A stretch of 64,000 bases of DNA from Sphingomonas sp. CCH10-B3 (lineage in GTDB: Bacteria > Pseudomonadota > Alphaproteobacteria > Sphingomonadales > Sphingomonadaceae). Below, piece after piece: positions 8,599 to 17,268 of this stretch (within the stretch, counting starts at the first letter, position 1; the number at the start of each line of letters is the position of its first letter). The DNA lies in NCBI RefSeq assembly GCF_001556185.1, contig NZ_LSIJ01000001.1:62001-126000 (forward strand). Direction: 5' to 3'. Below the pieces are notes generated by a model. It did not search any database. It worked only from the letters and a program-made list of their open reading frames with translations, and had not been told where the DNA came from. The translations under genes and the position numbers were made by a program.

Positions 8599-9590
8599 GA
8601 CGCTCCTTCATACGCCTCGACAATTCGCCCGACAATCGGATGGCGCACGACGTCGCCCGCGCCGAAGCGGCAGATCGACAGGCCTTCGACGCCCTCCAGC
8701 CGTCCGACTGCGTCGTTCAGGCCGCTTGCGTTCATGCCGCCGGGCAAGTCGGTCTGGCGCGGGTCGCCGCACACGACCATGCGGCTGTTCTCGCCAAAGC
8801 GGGTGAGGAACATCTTCATTTGCGCGGGCGTCGTGTTCTGCGCTTCGTCGAGGATGATGAAGGCGTCCGCCAGCGTGCGCCCGCGCATGAAGGCGATCGG
8901 CGCGATCTCGATCTCACCGGATGCGATGCGCCGCTCGACCTGCTCGGCGGGCAGACAATCGTTGAGCGCGTCGTACAGCGGGCGGAGATAGGGATCGACC
9001 TTCTCCTTCATGTCGCCAGGCAGGAAGCCGAGCTTTTCACCTGCCTCCACCGCCGGGCGGGACAGGATCAGTCGCTGGACGCTGCCGGTGATGAGCTGCG
9101 CGACGGCCTGGGCCACGGCGATATAGGTCTTGCCGGTGCCCGCCGGCCCGAGCGCGAAGATGATGTCGTTGCCCAGCAGCTCGCGCATGTAATGCGCCTG
9201 CGCGACCGTGCGCGGGACGATCGTCTTCTTGCGCGTGCGGATCATGATCGACGGCGGCGCCGAAGCTTCAGCGCTGATGATGCCGGCGAGCGTCGGCTCG
9301 GCCGACTGCGTGATCACCAGTTCGATCAGGCCGGTGTCGATAATCTCCCCGCGCACGATGCGGTTGTAGAGATTGGTCAGCACGTCGCGTGCCTGTGCAA
9401 CCGCTTCAGCAGTACCTTCAATCTGAACCCGGTTGCCGCGGGCCGTGATATACACCCCCAGCCGGTTTTCGATCAGCAGCAGGTTGCGATCGAACTCGCC
9501 GAACAATTGCGGCATCAGCTGCGGCCGATCGAAAGTCAGCTCGGCGCGGCTGCGGTCGCCGGCCTGGGCAGGCGTGGATTTACGGCTCAT
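8595..9590 (-). CDS. phoH: PhoH-family ATPase
   Basis: This 331-aa PhoH-like P-loop ATPase has the Walker A motif GPAGTGKT at residues 148-155, then FIILDEAQNTTPAQMKMFLTR (Walker B and neighbouring helix) and VVCGDPRQTDLP (sensor region). An N-terminal KH-like domain (about residues 25-110) fits the longer YbeZ-type PhoH that works with YbeY on ribosomal RNA. The start has AAGGAACCGC immediately upstream. The stop overlaps vapB by 4 nt. The 176-bp gap to the upstream lipoprotein gene is the most likely place for a promoter of the phoH-vapBC-ybeY-corC operon. Confidence 0.95.
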   Translation of the reverse strand: MSRKSTPAQAGDRSRAELTFDRPQLMPQLFGEFDRNLLLIENRLGVYITARGNRVQIEGTAEAVAQARDVLTNLYNRIVRGEIIDTGLIELVITQSAEPTLAGIISAEASAPPSIMIRTRKKTIVPRTVAQAHYMRELLGNDIIFALGPAGTGKTYIAVAQAVAQLITGSVQRLILSRPAVEAGEKLGFLPGDMKEKVDPYLRPLYDALNDCLPAEQVERRIASGEIEIAPIAFMRGRTLADAFIILDEAQNTTPAQMKMFLTRFGENSRMVVCGDPRQTDLPGGMNASGLNDAVGRLEGVEGLSICRFGAGDVVRHPIVGRIVEAYEGAS

Positions 9591-9766
9591 GCGGTTCCTT
9601 GGAGCGGGAGGGGCGCGATAGGGCTGCTGGGGCGGTCGCGCGCGCCACCGTCGGAACCGCGATGGCCATGGGGGCCAAGGATCGCGGAGGAGAGGCGGGC
9701 GTGCTGCATCCGCAAGCGAGTTTGGCAGATCGGCGGCGTGGGGGACAGGGGGAAAAGCGTGGCAAG

Positions 9767-10309
9767 TCAGCTTATGACGGTTTTGGCGAGCGCCTGCATC
9801 AGCTCGCGCGACGGCACACCCATTGGCGGCTTGAAACTGGTAAAATAAAAATAGCGGTTGCCTCCTTGGAACACATGGAGCTGGTGCATTGCGTCGGTCT
9901 GGAAGGCGCGCTTGCCAAGCCCCGGCACCTCTTCGACCTTGGCACCGCCGATGCCCGCGATCGTGTCGTGGACCGATTGCATGGCAGTGTCGCTGTTGTC
10001 GTCGATTGGCGACTGGCGCGCGAAGAAGACGATGTTCACGCCGCCGCCAAAATCATAAGTGCACTGCGAGAAGCCTGCGGTCGTGCTGGTTGCTTTGGTG
10101 ACACGGTCGAGTGTCGCGCTCAGCACCGGCGCTTTGGCGATGGCGGCAACCTTCTCCTTCGGCAGGATCGCGCAGGCGTCCTCGGCATTCCACGCGCCCG
10201 CATCGGCGCTGTCGGTCTTGGCCGGCGCGGACTCTTTGGCCCCGTTGCCTGAACATGCCGCCAGCACTGCCGCTGCGGCTACCGATGTCATGATGATGGA
10301 CCCGCGCAT
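9767..10309 (-). CDS. Putative lipoprotein, unknown function
   Basis: This 180-aa protein has a lipoprotein signal ending in the lipobox LAAC, followed by a Ser/Ala/Lys linker. The mature part contains EDACAILPKEKVAAI and a Cys in FSQCTYDF, and ends in FTSFKPPMGVPSRELMQALA. The pattern of two Cys in short motifs (DACAIL and SQCTY) recalls DUF3558-type lipoproteins, but I would not assign it. The ATG at 10309 has GGGGGTGAG upstream. It follows the pectinesterase on the same strand and separates miaB from phoH. Confidence 0.75.
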   Translation of the reverse strand: MRGSIIMTSVAAAAVLAACSGNGAKESAPAKTDSADAGAWNAEDACAILPKEKVAAIAKAPVLSATLDRVTKATSTTAGFSQCTYDFGGGVNIVFFARQSPIDDNSDTAMQSVHDTIAGIGGAKVEEVPGLGKRAFQTDAMHQLHVFQGGNRYFYFTSFKPPMGVPSRELMQALAKTVIS

Positions 10310-10382
10310 CGACTCACCCCCTGTGGCCAAACACGGGATCATGTGTGCGCCGATCCGACTGCGCCGCCAAGCCCCGGCGCGA

Positions 10383-11429
10383 CTAACGGTGACTGGCAGA
10401 CCAGCCGTCGAGGATGGCAGCAGGCGTAAATTCGGCAGCTTCGGCGCGTGTCAGCTGCCGCCGGGACGGACTCGCTGGTGCTGCGCCGGGGCCGATGCTG
10501 GCAAATTCGGCAAGCCGCGCTTCCTGTGGCGTCAGCAGGTGCTGCGTCCCCGCTTGGTCACGATAACCCATCGCCGTCCAGCCTTCCCGGCGGATATGCG
10601 CGCCCATCCAGCACCGCAGGAAAGTCGCGCTGCCGGTCAGGGCCATGTTGCCGCCCGCGCGCCAGGGTCGGCCGAGAAATGCCGACTGGTCGGGCACGCC
10701 GGGTTCGCGAGTGAGGCGGCAGCGGTCGAACACCAGCCCGAAGCGCTGCGCGGCTGGCGTGCTCGGCGCGGCGACATAGCCTTGGCCCGGGGCGTCGGGC
10801 ACGAAGCGGGTCACAATCTCGCAAGCATCGAACAGCGCCGCGCCGCCGCCGAAAATGAAGTCGACGCCGCCAGCGATGCAGCACCGGCTGAACCACGCCC
10901 GCGCGTTGACGTAGAGCGTGTCCTGATAACCCTCGATGGCGCAGTCGATCACGCGCGTCCGGTCGGCGCTGCGGTCGATCAGCAGCGCTACCGCCTGAAA
11001 GCCGTTCTTGACCGCGTCGTTGCCCGAGTGCGCGCCAATGAAATCGAAGCCATTGGCAATCGTAAGCCCGCGCAAGGTGACGTCGGGGGCGGCGATCGTC
11101 AGCGTCGCCGACCCCGATGTCCCCCAGCTGCCGCCGCCGGGTTTCGGCGTGCCGCTGGCATCGGCGTGGGTCAGGATCGCGGCGCGGCTTTCGCCAATGA
11201 TTTCGACGCCGGGGGTGGTCATCGTCAGTTTCTCGTCATGCACACCGTTGCGCAGCAGGATACGAAAGCGCAACCGGTTGGCAGATGCAGCTACTGCCAG
11301 TGCCTCGGCAAGCGTCGGGAAGTCACCGCCTTGGCCGACCGTTGTGTCGACTTGTCGCGTTGCCGCTCGCACCGGCACGGTCGAGGCCGCGACGGCCGCG
11401 CCAGAAAGGAAGGTTCGACGGTCGATCAC
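10383..11429 (-). CDS. Secreted pectinesterase (CE8)
   Basis: Pectinesterases remove methyl esters from pectin. The 348-aa protein carries the family signatures GYQDTLYV (catalytic Asp), GGVDFIFGGGAALF (second catalytic Asp) and FLGRPWRAGG (substrate Arg/Trp). It starts with a twin-arginine leader, DRRTFLSGAAVAAS, so export by Tat is likely. I chose a GTG start at 11429, directly before that leader and 32 nt after the miaB stop; a longer frame would run back into miaB. An enzyme for plant cell wall pectin suggests contact with plant material. It is an accessory insert between miaB and phoH. Confidence 0.88.
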   Translation of the reverse strand: MIDRRTFLSGAAVAASTVPVRAATRQVDTTVGQGGDFPTLAEALAVAASANRLRFRILLRNGVHDEKLTMTTPGVEIIGESRAAILTHADASGTPKPGGGSWGTSGSATLTIAAPDVTLRGLTIANGFDFIGAHSGNDAVKNGFQAVALLIDRSADRTRVIDCAIEGYQDTLYVNARAWFSRCCIAGGVDFIFGGGAALFDACEIVTRFVPDAPGQGYVAAPSTPAAQRFGLVFDRCRLTREPGVPDQSAFLGRPWRAGGNMALTGSATFLRCWMGAHIRREGWTAMGYRDQAGTQHLLTPQEARLAEFASIGPGAAPASPSRRQLTRAEAAEFTPAAILDGWSASHR

Positions 11430-11460
11430 GCGCGGTCGTCGCCGCAGACCGACCGGGCTG

Positions 11461-12753
11461 TCATAGCGGCCGCCCGGTAACCGAATTTGGGCCGGCGTCG
11501 ATGATGTCGACCTCCAGCAAGTCGCCGATCGCGGCATCGGTTTCGATGATCGTCGATTGCAGCCACGGGCTTTTGCCGAGCATCTGCCCGGGCCGCTTGC
11601 CTTCGCGTTCGATCAGCACGGCGCAACGCTTGCCGACGGTCGCCGCGTTGAACGCCATCTGGTCGCGGTTGAGCGCGGCTTGCAGGCGTTGGAGCCGGTC
11701 GTCCATCACCTCCGGCGGCACTTGGTCGGCCATTGTCGCGGCGGGGGTGCCGGGGCGGGGGGAGTATTTGAAGCTGAAAGCCTGCGCATAGCCGACTGCA
11801 TCGACGAGGCTCAGCGTCTCGGCGAAATCGGCTTCTGTTTCGCCGGGGAAGCCGACGATGAAATCGCCCGACAGCGCGATGTCGGGGCGGGCTTCGCGGA
11901 CGCGGTCGAGCAGGCGCAGATAACTGTCGCGCGAATGGCTGCGGTTCATTGCCCGCAGCACGCGGTCGCTGCCCGCCTGAACCGGCAGATGGAGAAACGG
12001 CATCAGCTTCGCCACGTCGCGGTGCGCGGCGATCAGGCCGTCGGCCATGTCGTTGGGGTGGCTGGTGGTGTAGCGGATGCGCGCGAGGCCCTCGATCTTG
12101 TCGAGCGTCGCGATCAGGTCGTGCAGACCCTGACCATCATCTTCCCAAGCATTCACATTCTGCCCGAGCAGTGTGATCTCCTTCGCGCCCGCATCGACCA
12201 ATGCCTTGGCCTCGTCGACGATCGCGGCGAACGGGCGGCTGACTTCGGCGCCGCGCGTGTAGGGGACGACGCAATAGGTGCAGAATTTGTCGCACCCCTC
12301 CTGCACCGTCAGGAAAGCGCTCGGCGGCACGCGGCGGCGTGCGGGCAGATGGCCGAACTTTGGCTCGACCGGCATGTCGGTGTCGAGCGCGGCCTCGCCC
12401 CGGCGCGCGCGCGCGACAAGATCGGGCAGGTTGTGGTACGCCTGCGGGCCGACGACGACGTCGACCTTGGCGCGGCGGATGATTTCCTCGCCCTCGGCCT
12501 GGGCCACGCAGCCCGCGACCGCGATCATCGGATTGTCGCCGTGCTTCCTGAGGCGGCCGATATCCGAATAGACCTTCTCGGTCGCTTTCTCGCGAATGTG
12601 GCAGGTGTTGAGGATGACGAGATCGGCAGCGTACTGGTCGTCGGTCGCGGTCAGCCCTTGCGCGGCCATCAGCTCGGCCATGCGGTCGCCGTCATAGACG
12701 TTCATCTGGCAGCCGAAGGACTTGACGTGGAAGGTCTTGGGGGGCGCGTTCAT
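11461..12753 (-). CDS. miaB: tRNA-2-methylthio-N6-dimethylallyladenosine synthase
   Basis: MiaB adds a methylthio group to isopentenyl-A37 of tRNAs using radical SAM chemistry. Domains run in order: an N-terminal MTTase domain starting [20 protein letters not shown], a radical SAM domain with the cluster motif CDKFCTYC, and a C-terminal TRAM domain (about the last 65 residues). I placed the start at 12753 (430 aa). An ATG 36 nt upstream lies inside the palindromic repeat at 12784-12873 and adds residues without homology to the usual N-terminus. It belongs to the miaB-phoH-ybeY run. Confidence 0.95.
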   Translation of the reverse strand: MNAPPKTFHVKSFGCQMNVYDGDRMAELMAAQGLTATDDQYAADLVILNTCHIREKATEKVYSDIGRLRKHGDNPMIAVAGCVAQAEGEEIIRRAKVDVVVGPQAYHNLPDLVARARRGEAALDTDMPVEPKFGHLPARRRVPPSAFLTVQEGCDKFCTYCVVPYTRGAEVSRPFAAIVDEAKALVDAGAKEITLLGQNVNAWEDDGQGLHDLIATLDKIEGLARIRYTTSHPNDMADGLIAAHRDVAKLMPFLHLPVQAGSDRVLRAMNRSHSRDSYLRLLDRVREARPDIALSGDFIVGFPGETEADFAETLSLVDAVGYAQAFSFKYSPRPGTPAATMADQVPPEVMDDRLQRLQAALNRDQMAFNAATVGKRCAVLIEREGKRPGQMLGKSPWLQSTIIETDAAIGDLLEVDIIDAGPNSVTGRPL

Positions 12754-12783
12754 CGGCGGCGCTATAGCCTCGACATCAAAGTT

Positions 12784-12873
12784 CGTCATGCTGAACTTGG
12801 TTCAGCATCCACTGCGCGGCCGGTGCTTAAGCCCTTGCGGCACGATGGACCCTGAAACAAGTTCAGGGTGACG
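12784..12873. repeat. REP-like paired palindrome
   Basis: Two short hairpins face each other: GCTGAAC-ttg-GTTCAGC (within 12784-12811) and CCCTGAA-acaag-TTCAGGG (within 12846-12873). The outer ends are CGTCATGC and GGGTGACG. I recall this paired-palindrome form being scattered between genes in many sphingomonad genomes. It lies between plsC and miaB, both on the minus strand, and could act as a processing or termination element. Confidence 0.75.
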
Positions 12874-12905
12874 GTCGAGGAATCAAATCGACCTATGGGC
12901 CAACG

Positions 12906-13790
12906 CTATTCGGTTGCCTCCGGCACCTCATAAGCCACCCCCGGCGGCACCGTCGCCAGCGCGTCATGGCCCGGAAACGGCCGCAGCGGCTTGTCGAGGA
13001 TGCGCTCCATCGCCTCGGCGATCCGCCGCCGGGCTTCGGCGCTGATCGCCTTGCGTCCCGGATAGTCGCGTGGGTTGAACGGTTCGAGGAAATGCACCGC
13101 CACCGGAAAACTGCCCTTGCGCGACAGCACGCGGAAGGCATTGTCCTGCCCTTCCTCAACCCCTACCCAGGCGATCTCCTGCGCGACCGATCCGTAGTCG
13201 AGCGCCACTGGCTGCACCATGATGCCCGGAGGCGGCGGATCCAGCACGGCGAGCAAGGAAGGCTTAAACGGCAGCAGCGACAGCCCGTCGGTGGTGGTGC
13301 CTTCAGGGAAGATCGTGATCGCCCAGACGTCGGCGAGCGCTTCGCGCAGCTGGTTGATCTGTTCGGCAACGCCCATGCGGTCGGCGCGGCTGACGAAGAC
13401 AGTGCGGTTCATCTTGGCCAGCCAGCCGACGACCGGCGCATCGGCAAGCTCGTGCTTGGCAATGAAGGCCGTGCCATTGGCACTGGCGATCACCGGAATG
13501 TCGAGCCAGCTTAAGTGATTGGCGACGAAAAACACATCGCGCTTCAACGGCACGCCGACCGTGCGCCGCCGCACGCCGCAAATGCGCGTGGTTGCGACCA
13601 TGAACCAGCGCGGCCACGGCGATGACAGTCGGAACAACCGCCACAGCAAATGCGGCCCCGCACATAGCAGCACGAGACCTGCCAGCAGAAATGCGCGGAT
13701 TGAAAAGCGGACCCAGCCGGCGGCGTCAGCCCTTGCGTTCAAGCGCAACGCCGTAAAGTTCCATCCGGTGATCGACGAGACGGAAGCCAA
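12906..13790 (-). CDS. plsC: 1-acyl-sn-glycerol-3-phosphate acyltransferase family
   Basis: PlsC-type enzymes acylate lysophosphatidic acid in membrane lipid synthesis. The acyltransferase signature is present as NHLSWLDIP (the HX4D motif), with FPEGTTT (substrate-binding block) further on. A membrane helix precedes them (AFLLAGLVLLCAGPHLLW). The frame is 294 aa from an ATG at 13790, but its first 65 nt overlap the end of fur, so the real start may be a TTG near 13740 giving about 275 aa. The order fur-plsC-miaB is usual in this group. Confidence 0.88.
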   Translation of the reverse strand: MASVSSITGWNFTALRLNARADAAGWVRFSIRAFLLAGLVLLCAGPHLLWRLFRLSSPWPRWFMVATTRICGVRRRTVGVPLKRDVFFVANHLSWLDIPVIASANGTAFIAKHELADAPVVGWLAKMNRTVFVSRADRMGVAEQINQLREALADVWAITIFPEGTTTDGLSLLPFKPSLLAVLDPPPPGIMVQPVALDYGSVAQEIAWVGVEEGQDNAFRVLSRKGSFPVAVHFLEPFNPRDYPGRKAISAEARRRIAEAMERILDKPLRPFPGHDALATVPPGVAYEVPEATE

Positions 13791-14148
13791 GCCGTTCGGC
13801 GATCAGCTTCTGCAATTGTTCAAGCTCGGGGTCGACGAATTCGATGACCTTGCCGGTCTCGACGTCGATCAGGTGATCGTGATGCGCCTCGGGCGCGGGC
13901 TCATAGCGCGAGCGACCGTCGCCGAAATCATGGCGGTCGAGAATGCCCGCTTCCTCGAACAGGCGGACCGTGCGGTACACGGTCGCAATCGAAATGCCGG
14001 GGTCGATCGCCGAGGCGCGTTCATAGACTTTCTCGACGTCGGGATGGTCCTCGGCATCGGACAGCACGCGCGCAATCACGCGGCGCTGATCGGTGATCCG
14101 CAGCCCCTTCTGGTTGCACAGCGCTTCCAGATCGATTTTTCGCGCCAT
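13726..14148 (-). CDS. fur: Fur-family metal-responsive repressor
   Basis: This 140-aa Fur-family regulator has an N-terminal winged helix (about residues 1-80, with SIATVYRTVRLFEEAGI as the recognition region) and a C-terminal dimerisation/metal domain starting AHHDHLIDVETGKVIEF. The metal-binding His cluster is present, but the CxxC structural-zinc motif often found just after HHDHLIC is replaced by DVET, as in alphaproteobacterial Fur/Mur proteins. It may therefore respond to iron or manganese. It lies 107 nt after mucR and its 3' end overlaps the plsC frame. Confidence 0.92.
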   Translation of the reverse strand: MARKIDLEALCNQKGLRITDQRRVIARVLSDAEDHPDVEKVYERASAIDPGISIATVYRTVRLFEEAGILDRHDFGDGRSRYEPAPEAHHDHLIDVETGKVIEFVDPELEQLQKLIAERLGFRLVDHRMELYGVALERKG

Positions 14149-14212
14149 GCCGCCTTACCCGACTCCCGATGCCCGTGCGGGTTGTTTAGCGGCGATGTGC
14201 CGCGGCGGAAAG

Positions 14213-14248
14213 TGCCCCCGCCCGATTGCGCGTCCGACGACGGGGGCA
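14213..14248 (-). terminator. Possible terminator after mucR
   Basis: A TGCCCCCG/CGGGGGCA inverted repeat with a 20-nt loop lies 8 nt past the mucR stop, and a CTTT run follows on the minus strand. The loop is long and the U tract poor, so it is a weak candidate. Confidence 0.35.
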
Positions 14249-14255
14249 GAAGCGG

Positions 14256-14675
14256 TCAGCGCGCGGTGCGGCGGCGCTTGGTGCCAAGGCCGATCTTCTT
14301 GGCGAGCGTGCGGCGCTGCTCGGCATAGTTCGGCGCGACCATCGGATAGTCGGCGGGCAGGTTCCACTTGGTCCGATATTGTTCGGGGGTCATCTGATAA
14401 TGCGTCATCAGGTGACGCTTGAGCATCTTCAGCTTCTTGCCGTCTTCAAGGCACACGATGTAGTCGGGCTTGATCGACGCACGCACAGAAACGGCGGGCT
14501 CCTGCTTCACTTCCGGCTCGACAACCGGGCCGCCGAGGTTTGCCAACGCGTTGTGAACATTGGCGATGAGCACTGGCAAGTCGGAAACCGCAACGCTGTT
14601 GTTGCTCACATGAGCCGCGACAATATCGGCGGTCAGCGTGATAAAGGTTTCCTGCATTTCGTTACGCACGTCCAT
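14256..14675 (-). CDS. mucR: MucR/Ros-family zinc-finger regulator
   Basis: This 139-aa regulator belongs to the alphaproteobacterial MucR/Ros family, which binds AT-rich DNA and controls exopolysaccharide, motility and virulence genes. The C-terminal finger reads CLEDGKKLKMLKRHLMTHY, so zinc would be held by Cys-Asp-His-His, a known variant in which Asp replaces the second Cys. MTPEQYRTKWNLPADYPMVA follows, also diagnostic. The ATG at 14675 has GAGGA upstream. MucR would be a plausible regulator of the glycan-related region 4, but no direct evidence links them. Confidence 0.93.
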   Translation of the reverse strand: MDVRNEMQETFITLTADIVAAHVSNNSVAVSDLPVLIANVHNALANLGGPVVEPEVKQEPAVSVRASIKPDYIVCLEDGKKLKMLKRHLMTHYQMTPEQYRTKWNLPADYPMVAPNYAEQRRTLAKKIGLGTKRRRTAR

Positions 14676-14780
14676 CTCGATTTCCTCGTAAACTGTAAGG
14701 CGACAATTGGGCCTTGACATCTGCCTATCGTGGAAATCGCCGCTTTCTGCAAGCGGAATTGATCTAAAGATGGTCCGGTT

Positions 14781-15257
14781 TCAGACGATCTGGCAGCGGA
14801 AGGTATAGGCATCGAACAATTGCCCGTTCTGGCCGCGATAATATCCGCGCCGCTCGCCGACCTTCGTAAACCCTAATGAGCGATATAATCCAATTGCTTC
14901 GTTGTCGGCGCGTACTTCCAGAAAGAGTTGCTTGATTGCCCGATAACGTACCTCGTTCAGCACGGAGCGCAAAAGAGCACCGCCGACACCGTTCCGCCGC
15001 ATGCGTGGGTCGGTCGCAAGCAACAGCAACTCGGCCTCGTCGCTGGTCGCGCGGGTGATCGCAAAGCCGACGGTCGTGCCGTCGATATTGGCAAGCGTCA
15101 GCCAGACGCCCGGCATCGCCATGATTCCCAGACACTGCGCCCGCGTCCAAGCTTCGCCATATCGGGGATCAAATGCACGCCGCATGATGCCGTCGACGAC
15201 CGCCAGGTCCGCGGCCGTACCATTGCGCAGCTCGATGAGGTTGAGCGTCGCGCTCAC
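14781..15257 (-). CDS. rimI: Ribosomal-protein-alanine N-acetyltransferase (GNAT)
   Basis: This 158-aa GNAT acetyltransferase has the acetyl-CoA loop RRNGVGGALLRSVLNE and the late motif AIGLYRSLGFTKVGERRGYY. Position next to tsaB, with a 4-nt ATGA overlap, is the standard context for RimI, which acetylates the N-terminus of ribosomal protein S18. The specific substrate is inferred from context. Confidence 0.9.
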   Translation of the reverse strand: MSATLNLIELRNGTAADLAVVDGIMRRAFDPRYGEAWTRAQCLGIMAMPGVWLTLANIDGTTVGFAITRATSDEAELLLLATDPRMRRNGVGGALLRSVLNEVRYRAIKQLFLEVRADNEAIGLYRSLGFTKVGERRGYYRGQNGQLFDAYTFRCQIV

Positions 15258-15874
15258 GCGGCCGCCATCGGCTTGGCATCCGGCGCGCGGCCATAAATCG
15301 GCTGCGGCGGCAAGGTCGTGAATGCGGGCGGCAGCAACCGCGCATCGGCGGCGCGGGGCAGTCGGTCATGCCCGAGCAGCGTTGCGGTCAACGGCGCCAG
15401 CAAGCGTCGCCCGCTGCCAACGACGGCCAGAGCCCCTACCGCTTGCAGCGCCGCCTGCGGTAGCAGCGATTGCGGCGGCGCATCTGCGGCGAGGGGGGCA
15501 GTGAAGGCCTGCATGAAGACTTCGCCATGCCCGCCCTCAATCACCACCGCAAGCATCGGCATCGCCGAGTCTTCGGCAAAGGCCGCAGCCGCGATCAGCG
15601 GGAGCGAGGAATAGCCGCCGAGCGTTGCCCCCCAACCGAACGCGAGCGCGCGGGCGGCGGCGAGCCCGACGCGGATGCCGGTGAAACTGCCTGGCCCGCA
15701 ATCGACCAGAATGCGCAGCGCGCGGCCCCCGTCGGGCAATGCGGCGATCATCGGCAGCAGCTGTTCGGCATGGCCGCGCCCGACAATCGCATGCTGCTCG
15801 GCAATCAGCGTGTCGCCATCGATTAAGGCGACCGAGCAGGCAGCAGTTGCCGTTTCGATCACAAGCGTGCGCAT
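15254..15874 (-). CDS. tsaB: tRNA threonylcarbamoyladenosine biosynthesis protein TsaB
   Basis: TsaB is the non-catalytic partner of TsaD in making t6A37 on tRNAs that read ANN codons. The 206-aa protein starts MRTLVIETATAACSVALI (ASKHA ATPase-fold opening) and has the conserved CGPGSFTGIRVGLAAARAL. I chose the ATG at 15874 because the open frame upstream is only the antisense of the cyclophilin tail. Its stop overlaps the rimI start by 4 nt. Confidence 0.94.
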   Translation of the reverse strand: MRTLVIETATAACSVALIDGDTLIAEQHAIVGRGHAEQLLPMIAALPDGGRALRILVDCGPGSFTGIRVGLAAARALAFGWGATLGGYSSLPLIAAAAFAEDSAMPMLAVVIEGGHGEVFMQAFTAPLAADAPPQSLLPQAALQAVGALAVVGSGRRLLAPLTATLLGHDRLPRAADARLLPPAFTTLPPQPIYGRAPDAKPMAAA

Positions 15875-15894
15875 CGAAGCGGCGTCTTTGAAGC

Positions 15895-16659
15895 TCAGCG
15901 GCGCGGCCGCGACTTGGCGTCGGGCACCGGCTTGGCAGGCACCACAGGCTTCGTCGGCGCGGCGGGCTTGGTCGGGGCGGCGCCGGGCAGCACGACTTCG
16001 GGGCCGAGATCGGCGGGCGGCGTGACCGCTTCGGGCGCGGGCGCGACATAGGCAGGCGGGTTGTCGGCAGCGATCCACGCATGGAGGATGCGCGAAGGCT
16101 TGAGCGGCGGCTCGCCACGTTCGATCGCATCGACATACTGCATGCCGTCGATCACCCGGCCGAACACAGTGTATTTGTTGTCGAGTTTTAGCGTCGGTTC
16201 GAACACGATGAAGAACTGGCTGTTGGCGCCGTTTTCAGCCGCCGCAACTTCTTCGGGCGGCGCCCCCGGCTGGGCACCGGGCCGCGCGGCGGAAACGGCG
16301 CCGCGCACATGGGGGAGGTAATTGAACTCGGCCTTTACATTGGGCATGTCCGACCCGCCGGTGCCATTGCCCTTCGGGTCGCCGGTCTGGGCCATGAAGC
16401 CTTCGATTACGCGGTGGAACAGCAGGCCGTCATAAAATTTCTTGCGGGTCAGCGTCTTGATGCGCTCGACCATCAGCGGCGCGACATCGGGGCGGAGCAC
16501 AATGGTTACCCGACCGCCAGTCGACAGGTCGAGGTAAAGCAGATTTTCCTTATCGTTGACATTGGGCGCGGGGTGGACGCTCGGCACATATTGTGCGGCC
16601 GCCGGGCTCGCGACCAGCCAGCCGAATGCCGCCATCAAGCAGACAAGAAAACGCATCAC
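15895..16659 (-). CDS. Periplasmic peptidyl-prolyl cis-trans isomerase (cyclophilin)
   Basis: This 254-aa cyclophilin has a signal peptide (MMRFLVCLMAAFGWLVASPAAAQ). The cyclophilin core spans residues 38-190 and includes FYDGLLFHRVIEGFMAQTGD (active-site Arg), NGANSQFFIVF and YTVFGRVIDGM. After it comes an unusual Pro/Ala/Lys-rich tail of about 50 residues with repeats of the kind APTKPVVPAKP, likely an unstructured periplasmic extension. It acts as a protein-folding helper in the periplasm. It is 20 nt upstream of tsaB and could share its transcript. Confidence 0.9.
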   Translation of the reverse strand: MMRFLVCLMAAFGWLVASPAAAQYVPSVHPAPNVNDKENLLYLDLSTGGRVTIVLRPDVAPLMVERIKTLTRKKFYDGLLFHRVIEGFMAQTGDPKGNGTGGSDMPNVKAEFNYLPHVRGAVSAARPGAQPGAPPEEVAAAENGANSQFFIVFEPTLKLDNKYTVFGRVIDGMQYVDAIERGEPPLKPSRILHAWIAADNPPAYVAPAPEAVTPPADLGPEVVLPGAAPTKPAAPTKPVVPAKPVPDAKSRPRR

Positions 16660-16761
16660 ATCCCCATAACCAAGACCCGGACAGGCTCGCGCTTAGAGCA
16701 AATCGCCCAGCGCGCCAACGCTAACATCGGCGCACTGACCCGATCGGCGCGATCTGCGCGG

Positions 16762-17268
16762 TCAGCTGCCGAGGCGACCGATCCGGTTGACGCGCGCAGC
16801 GACTTCGATCGCGACACGTGGCGGCACGAATCTGGTGATCGGCCCGCCGTACATCGCGATTTCCTTCACCCAGCGGCTCGCAATGGGCTGGAGCGATACA
16901 TCGGCCATCAGGAAGACCGTCTCGATCCCATCGTTGATCTGCTGGTTCATTCCCGTCATCTGGAACTCATATTCAAAGTCCGACACGGCCCGCAGGCCGC
17001 GGACGATGACAGTCGCCCCTTCGCGTTCGGCAAAGTCCATCAGCAGCGAATCAAAGCTGACGACATGAATCTCGCCTTCGAGATCGGCCACTTCGCGCTG
17101 GATAATCTCCATCCGCTCGTCGAGTGTGAACATCGGCGATTTCGAAGGATTGGTCGCAACGCCGACAACCAGCCGGTCGACCAGCTTCGCGCCGCGCCGG
17201 ATGATATCCATATGCCCAAGCGTTACCGGGTCGAAGGTGCCCGGATAGACGCCGGTGCGGATGCTCAA
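16762..17268 (-). CDS. coaD: Pantetheine-phosphate adenylyltransferase
   Basis: CoaD makes dephospho-CoA from phosphopantetheine and ATP. The 168-aa protein begins TGVYPGTFDPVTLGHMDII with the nucleotidyltransferase TxxH-type motif, and has IVRGLRAVSDFEYEFQM and WVKEIAMYGG. The start codon is TTG, and it overlaps the stop of ispA as TTGA, so translation is probably coupled to the upstream gene. Length and motifs are standard. Confidence 0.95.
   Translation of the reverse strand: MSIRTGVYPGTFDPVTLGHMDIIRRGAKLVDRLVVGVATNPSKSPMFTLDERMEIIQREVADLEGEIHVVSFDSLLMDFAEREGATVIVRGLRAVSDFEYEFQMTGMNQQINDGIETVFLMADVSLQPIASRWVKEIAMYGGPITRFVPPRVAIEVAARVNRIGRLGS

Noticed and set aside
12754..12789. Upstream ATG for miaB
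   Set aside because: It lies within the palindromic repeat and adds 12 residues before the normal MiaB start; the ATG at 12753 is preferred.
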